Assembly: GCA_016282815.1 (NCBI GenBank)
Contig: JAEELU010000138.1
Location: 1 to 8,346, forward strand
Direction: 5' to 3'
Origin: Acholeplasmatales bacterium
GTDB taxonomy: Bacteria > Bacillota_I > Bacilli_A > Acholeplasmatales > Anaeroplasmataceae
DNA length: 8,346 bases
Below the pieces are notes generated by a model. That model saw only the letters and a list, made by a program, of their open reading frames with translations, did not search any database and was not told where the DNA came from. The translations under genes were made by a program, and so were the position numbers. Positions within the stretch are counted from its first letter, which is position 1, and every line of letters starts with the position of its first letter. Positions 5,271-8,346 of the stretch are shown here, in pieces.

Positions 5271-7604
5271 ATGAATATAGCCATTAAGGAATTAGCATAT
5301 TATTCATGTGGAAGTGGCGACCTTACTCTTGAGTTTTTCTCTAATAGAGATGAAAACGAGGGTAAAAGAGCACATGAGTATCTACAATCACAATATAACG
5401 ATAAATCTAAAAAGGAAGTATATATTAAATCTAATGTTACTATAGAAGGAGAGGAATATACACTTCATGGATTTATTGATGGTGTACTAAATATAAAGAA
5501 TAAGATAATAATAGAAGAGATTAAATCTACTACAACAGATTTAGATACTATTAATTTAGATTATCATAAGGAGCATTTAGCTCAAGCTAAAATCTATGCC
5601 TATTTATACGGAATTAACAACAATATGGATAATGTTAATATTAGATTAACATATATCGATATAGTAAGCTATGAAACTAAATCATTTGATATGAATTTAG
5701 GTATAGATGAGCTTGAGGAATTTACATTTAATGCTCTAGAGGAATATATTAAGTTCCTAAATTTAATAAATGAATCAAATCAAAAAAGAAATAAATCTAT
5801 TAAGGATATAGAATTCCCATTTGAGAATAAAAGATTAGGTCAAAGGGATTTAATGAAGGCAGTATATGAATGCTTTAAAAATAAGGATATATTATACGCT
5901 ATAGCCCCAACAGGCATAGGTAAGACTATGGCTACCTTATTTTCAGGATTAAAGGCTTTAGAGGATAATGATAAGCTATTTTATCTAACTGCTAAGGGAA
6001 GTGGAAAAAACGCACCTATAGATGCGTTAAAGATACTTGAAGGAAAGGGCCTTGAAATAAAAGCTATCGATATTATAGCTAAAAGAAAGATATGTAATAG
6101 GAAAACACCTAACTGTAATCCTGATGATTGTCCATTTGCTAAAGGCTATTTTGATAGATTAAAGGATGCTACTATGGATATATTCTCTAAGTATAATATT
6201 TATGATGAATATATATTAACTAAAATATCTAATAAGCATCAAATATGTGCCTTTGAATTTAGCTTATATTTATCATATTTCTGTGATGTTGTAATAGCTG
6301 ATTATAATTATGTATTTGATCCACATGCCCATTTAATTAGATATTTTGAGGATGATACATATAAGCCTAAGGTATTGGTAGATGAGGCACATAATTTAAT
6401 ATCTAGATCAAAGGAAATGTATTCATCTATTATTTCATCAAATGATATACGAGCATTAAGAAGAAATACTAATGGTATTACTCCTTCAATAAGGAAGGAA
6501 TGTAATAAGGCTATTGAGCTAATAGAGGAATATAGAGATAAGGTTACTGATAAGGCAATATATATTAGTGAATTACCTGATAGTAGCCTACATAGTGCTC
6601 TTAATTCATTATTAAATAAATGTGATGAATTATTAGAGGAGAACAAGAATAATAAAACAATTGATAAGGATAAGATATTAGATAGCTATTTTAAAATATT
6701 AGATTTCACTAGAATATTTGATTATTTTGGTGATACCCATAGGCTAATCGCAAGTATAACAGATGATAATATTGAAATAAGATATTTCTGTATGGATGCT
6801 TCTAAATTACTACTTGATACAATTCAAACATCTATTTATGGTATTGTATTCTTTAGTGCTACATTATATCCTATAGAATATCATGCTAATCTATTAACTA
6901 TGTCTAATGGCAAATATATTGAATTATTATCACCATTTAATCCTAAGAATTTAGATATTATTATTAATAATAAAATATCAACTAAATATAATAATAGAAA
7001 AAATACAATAGATGATATAATAGAGGCGATAGAATCATTAACTAAGGCTAAGCCTGGTAATTATATTGTATTCTTTCCATCATATCAGTATTTAAATATG
7101 GTTGCTGATAACATCAATGATAATGATTATGAATTGATTGTTCAAACTAATAGTATGACTGATATAGAAAGAAATGAAATAATAGATAAATTCAAGAATA
7201 CTACAAATACTAAGGTTGGTATGTTCGTTATGGGTGGAGCCTTCTCTGAGGGTATTGATTTTATCGGTGATGCACTATCTGGTGTAATAGTAGTAGGTGT
7301 AGGATTACCTTTAGTCTGTGATGAGAATAATCTACTTAAGGATTATTTTACATCAATATATGAAAAGGGATTTGAATATGCCTATACATATCCTGGTATA
7401 ACTAAGGTTATTCAGGCAGTAGGTAGAGTAATAAGAGATGAAAATGATAGAGGTATTGCAGTACTTATGGATGAAAGGTTTGGATATAAAACATATTTTA
7501 GCCTATATCCACCACATTGGCAGAATATCCATTTAGTAAAAAATAGCTTTGAGCTAAAAAAGGAAATAGAGAGGTTTAATGATGAAAAATTACAAGAACA
7601 CTAA
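5271..7604 (+). CDS. PD-(D/E)XK nuclease fused to a Rad3/XPD-type Fe-S DNA helicase
   Basis: Predicted ATP-driven DNA helicase-nuclease of 777 aa. The N-terminal domain (about 1-130) has the Cas4/RecB-like nuclease residues in order: His35, Asp70 (GFIDG), Glu83-x-Lys85 and Gln105-xxx-Tyr109. The superfamily 2 helicase follows, with a GQRDLM Q-like motif, Walker A APTGIGKT (212-219), DEAH (371-374), SAT (529-531), an AFSEGIDF segment, and QxxGRxIR (715-722). Cys275, Cys282, Cys287 and Cys326 fit the 4Fe-4S cluster of XPD/DinG relatives, and DYNYVFDP follows soon after. All key residues are present, so both activities are likely intact. The fusion is a recurring COG1199-type architecture in Firmicutes; its biological role is not established to my knowledge, but DNA repair or processing is likely (inference). 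GGAGG at 5258-5262, 8 nt before the ATG, fixes the start at 5271. The end overlaps the SseB-domain gene. Confidence 0.93.
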   Translation: MNIAIKELAYYSCGSGDLTLEFFSNRDENEGKRAHEYLQSQYNDKSKKEVYIKSNVTIEGEEYTLHGFIDGVLNIKNKIIIEEIKSTTTDLDTINLDYHKEHLAQAKIYAYLYGINNNMDNVNIRLTYIDIVSYETKSFDMNLGIDELEEFTFNALEEYIKFLNLINESNQKRNKSIKDIEFPFENKRLGQRDLMKAVYECFKNKDILYAIAPTGIGKTMATLFSGLKALEDNDKLFYLTAKGSGKNAPIDALKILEGKGLEIKAIDIIAKRKICNRKTPNCNPDDCPFAKGYFDRLKDATMDIFSKYNIYDEYILTKISNKHQICAFEFSLYLSYFCDVVIADYNYVFDPHAHLIRYFEDDTYKPKVLVDEAHNLISRSKEMYSSIISSNDIRALRRNTNGITPSIRKECNKAIELIEEYRDKVTDKAIYISELPDSSLHSALNSLLNKCDELLEENKNNKTIDKDKILDSYFKILDFTRIFDYFGDTHRLIASITDDNIEIRYFCMDASKLLLDTIQTSIYGIVFFSATLYPIEYHANLLTMSNGKYIELLSPFNPKNLDIIINNKISTKYNNRKNTIDDIIEAIESLTKAKPGNYIVFFPSYQYLNMVADNINDNDYELIVQTNSMTDIERNEIIDKFKNTTNTKVGMFVMGGAFSEGIDFIGDALSGVIVVGVGLPLVCDENNLLKDYFTSIYEKGFEYAYTYPGITKVIQAVGRVIRDENDRGIAVLMDERFGYKTYFSLYPPHWQNIHLVKNSFELKKEIERFNDEKLQEH

Positions 7605-7995
7605 TACAATAGAGGATACAATTGCTAAATTCTTAAACGATCAAACAAATGAGAATTTTGCTGATTTAATCGATAAGCTTATTAATACTAAGGTAGTAGT
7701 ATTAGATAGAGGCCTTGAGGGAGATATCAAAAAGCTTAGTGAGGATGCTATAACACCACTTGTAATAACTGATAGTGAGAAGAAGAATTATATTCCTATT
7801 TTCACTAATGATAGCCATATAGGTGGTGAATTAACTAAGCTTAAGAAGGTTGAGCATATATTTAAGGATTTATGTAATGATAGTGTAATTACTAACGATT
7901 ATATTGAGGGCTATGTATTAAATCCTTTTACACATGGATTAAAGCTTCCTAAGGAAGTAATTAAAATAGTAGTTAAATATAAAGAGGAACAATAA
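7582..7995 (+). CDS. SseB-family domain protein
   Basis: A 137-aa soluble protein resembling the SseB N-terminal domain. YIPIFTND at 70-77 and the later YVLNPFTHGLKLP stretch at 111-123 match that family's two typical segments. The role of stand-alone SseB-domain proteins is largely unknown; the name comes from the E. coli enhanced-serine-sensitivity locus, which does not define an activity. An N-terminal helical stretch (10-35) precedes the domain. There is no signal peptide or membrane segment. Two adjacent ATG codons at 7579 and 7582 are possible starts. GAGAGG at 7569-7574 is 7 nt from the second, so I prefer 7582. It overlaps the helicase end by 23 nt in another reading frame, indicating translational coupling in one operon. 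Whether it acts with the helicase is unknown. Confidence 0.8.
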   Translation: MKNYKNTNTIEDTIAKFLNDQTNENFADLIDKLINTKVVVLDRGLEGDIKKLSEDAITPLVITDSEKKNYIPIFTNDSHIGGELTKLKKVEHIFKDLCNDSVITNDYIEGYVLNPFTHGLKLPKEVIKIVVKYKEEQ

Positions 7996-7997
7996 TT

Positions 7998-8222
7998 ATG
8001 TTTTTAGATATTAATGTATTAAATATTATTAAAACTACAATATTTTTACTTGCGTTTGTTGTTTCATATTTTGTAATAATATGCTCTAATTTTGAAAAGC
8101 TATTTAAGCAAGGCTATATTTGGGCTATTAGATTAGCTCAAATATTGCTTGCATTAATATGTGCATATTTAATTACATCAGGAATAGTATTATTAATTAA
8201 TTCAACACAGTTTACTATTTAA
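7998..8222 (+). CDS. Small two-helix membrane protein, YwzB/DUF1146-like
   Basis: A 74-aa integral membrane protein with two hydrophobic helices, about 12-29 and 46-67. They are joined by a short charged loop with FEKLFKQG at 32-39 and Arg45. This loop and the LAQILLALICAYLI stretch resemble the DUF1146 family (B. subtilis YwzB, 70-odd aa), as does the length. The family's function is not known to me. In B. subtilis ywzB lies between the ATP synthase and murA genes. That context is absent here: the gene lies 2 nt after the SseB-domain gene, with GAGG about 10 nt upstream, as the last gene of the helicase operon. The family call rests on recalled pattern, not on a search. Confidence 0.78.
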   Translation: MFLDINVLNIIKTTIFLLAFVVSYFVIICSNFEKLFKQGYIWAIRLAQILLALICAYLITSGIVLLINSTQFTI

Positions 8223-8245
8223 AAATAATTCGTTAATTGAAAAAG

Positions 8246-8257
8246 TAAATTCCGCTA
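8246..8257. repeat. Direct repeat TAAATTCCGCTA, copy 1
   Basis: An exact 12-bp element repeated 50 bp downstream at 8296-8307. Its CCGC core stands out in this AT-rich intergenic region. TTGA follows 7 bp later, and AGAATGAATAAC closes the unit at 8284-8295. Confidence 0.8.
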
Positions 8258-8283
8258 TAAATAGTTGAAAAATAAAATTTGTA

Positions 8284-8339
8284 AGAATGAATAACTAAAT
8301 TCCGCTAAATTGAGGATGAATGTTATTCATTCTTTTTTT
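8284..8339 (+). terminator. Terminator with two alternative stems after the YwzB-like gene
   Basis: AGAATGAATAAC (8284-8295) pairs perfectly with GTTATTCATTCT (8322-8333): 12 bp, with a 26-nt loop. Seven T follow at 8333-8339. The same right arm can instead pair with 8313-8321 as a 9-bp stem (one G-U) around a 3-nt loop. Both forms end at the T-run, so termination is likely either way. The wide loop holds repeat copy 2. The upstream flank is T-rich on the - strand, so it might also act in the other direction. Confidence 0.72.
8296..8307. repeat. Direct repeat TAAATTCCGCTA, copy 2
   Basis: Identical to 8246-8257 and located in the loop of the long terminator stem. It is followed by TTGA at 8310-8313 and then AGGATGAAT. 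This echoes the AGAATGAAT that ends the first unit and suggests a partly decayed tandem duplication of about 50 bp. Confidence 0.8.
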
Positions 8340-8346
8340 GCATAAT

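Noticed and set aside
6308..6646. 112-aa open frame on the - strand inside the helicase gene
   Set aside because: It is a shadow of the coding strand; the helicase reading frame has all its motifs on both sides of it.
1..8346. Reassigned UGA codon, suggested by AT-richness and by the absence of TGA stops among the eight genes
   Set aside because: Trp is encoded by TGG throughout and no gene needs TGA read-through. Seven TAA and one TAG are expected at this base composition.
8223..8346. CRISPR-like repeat array
   Set aside because: There are only two 12-bp copies, with no regular spacer series and no cas genes.
8341..8346. CATAAT at the window edge as the -10 box of a downstream gene
   Set aside because: No -35 at the right distance can be seen and the window ends here, so it is not supported.

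Overview
The window is strongly AT-rich and carries eight genes, all on the + strand and closely packed. Arginine is mostly AGA and tryptophan is TGG. Ribosome-binding sites are strong GGAGG/GAGGTGAT types, and promoters are TATAAT boxes close to the sigma-A consensus. This fits a low-GC Gram-positive bacterium (Bacillota, Bacilli/Erysipelotrichia or a gut RF39-like lineage). A small YwzB/DUF1146-like protein and a PD-(D/E)XK-Rad3 helicase of a type I know from gut Firmicutes support this. The lineage is inferred from composition and families, not from a marker gene.

Region 1 (1-3508) is a two-gene unit. It encodes a large membrane c-di-GMP phosphodiesterase (signal peptide, about 600 residues of exported beta-propeller, Y_Y_Y domain, one membrane helix, cytoplasmic HD-GYP). 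A PrxQ/BCP peroxiredoxin follows after 2 nt. A GC-containing hairpin plus T-run ends the unit.

Region 2 (3491-5222) starts with a near-perfect promoter whose -35 box lies in that terminator hairpin. It drives a thioredoxin-type glutathione peroxidase. Two paralogous four-helix membrane proteins of unknown function follow, each with its own promoter-like signals. The second of the pair is closed by a strong terminator.

Region 3 (5239-8346) is an apparent operon. It encodes a nuclease-helicase with all the expected catalytic motifs and four Fe-S cysteines, an SseB-domain protein that overlaps it, and a two-helix YwzB/DUF1146-like membrane protein. Downstream is a short region with a duplicated 12-bp element and two mutually exclusive hairpins ending at one T-run.

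Functional reading: the window joins an envelope signal sensor feeding c-di-GMP turnover, two thiol peroxidases, and a DNA-processing enzyme. I see no mobile element, CRISPR array, tRNA or rRNA, and no gene-free stretch over 300 bases. I did not find a clearly new multi-gene system. The best leads are the paralogous membrane pair, the promoter nested in a terminator, the 3' repeat/hairpin element and the propeller-HD-GYP fusion.
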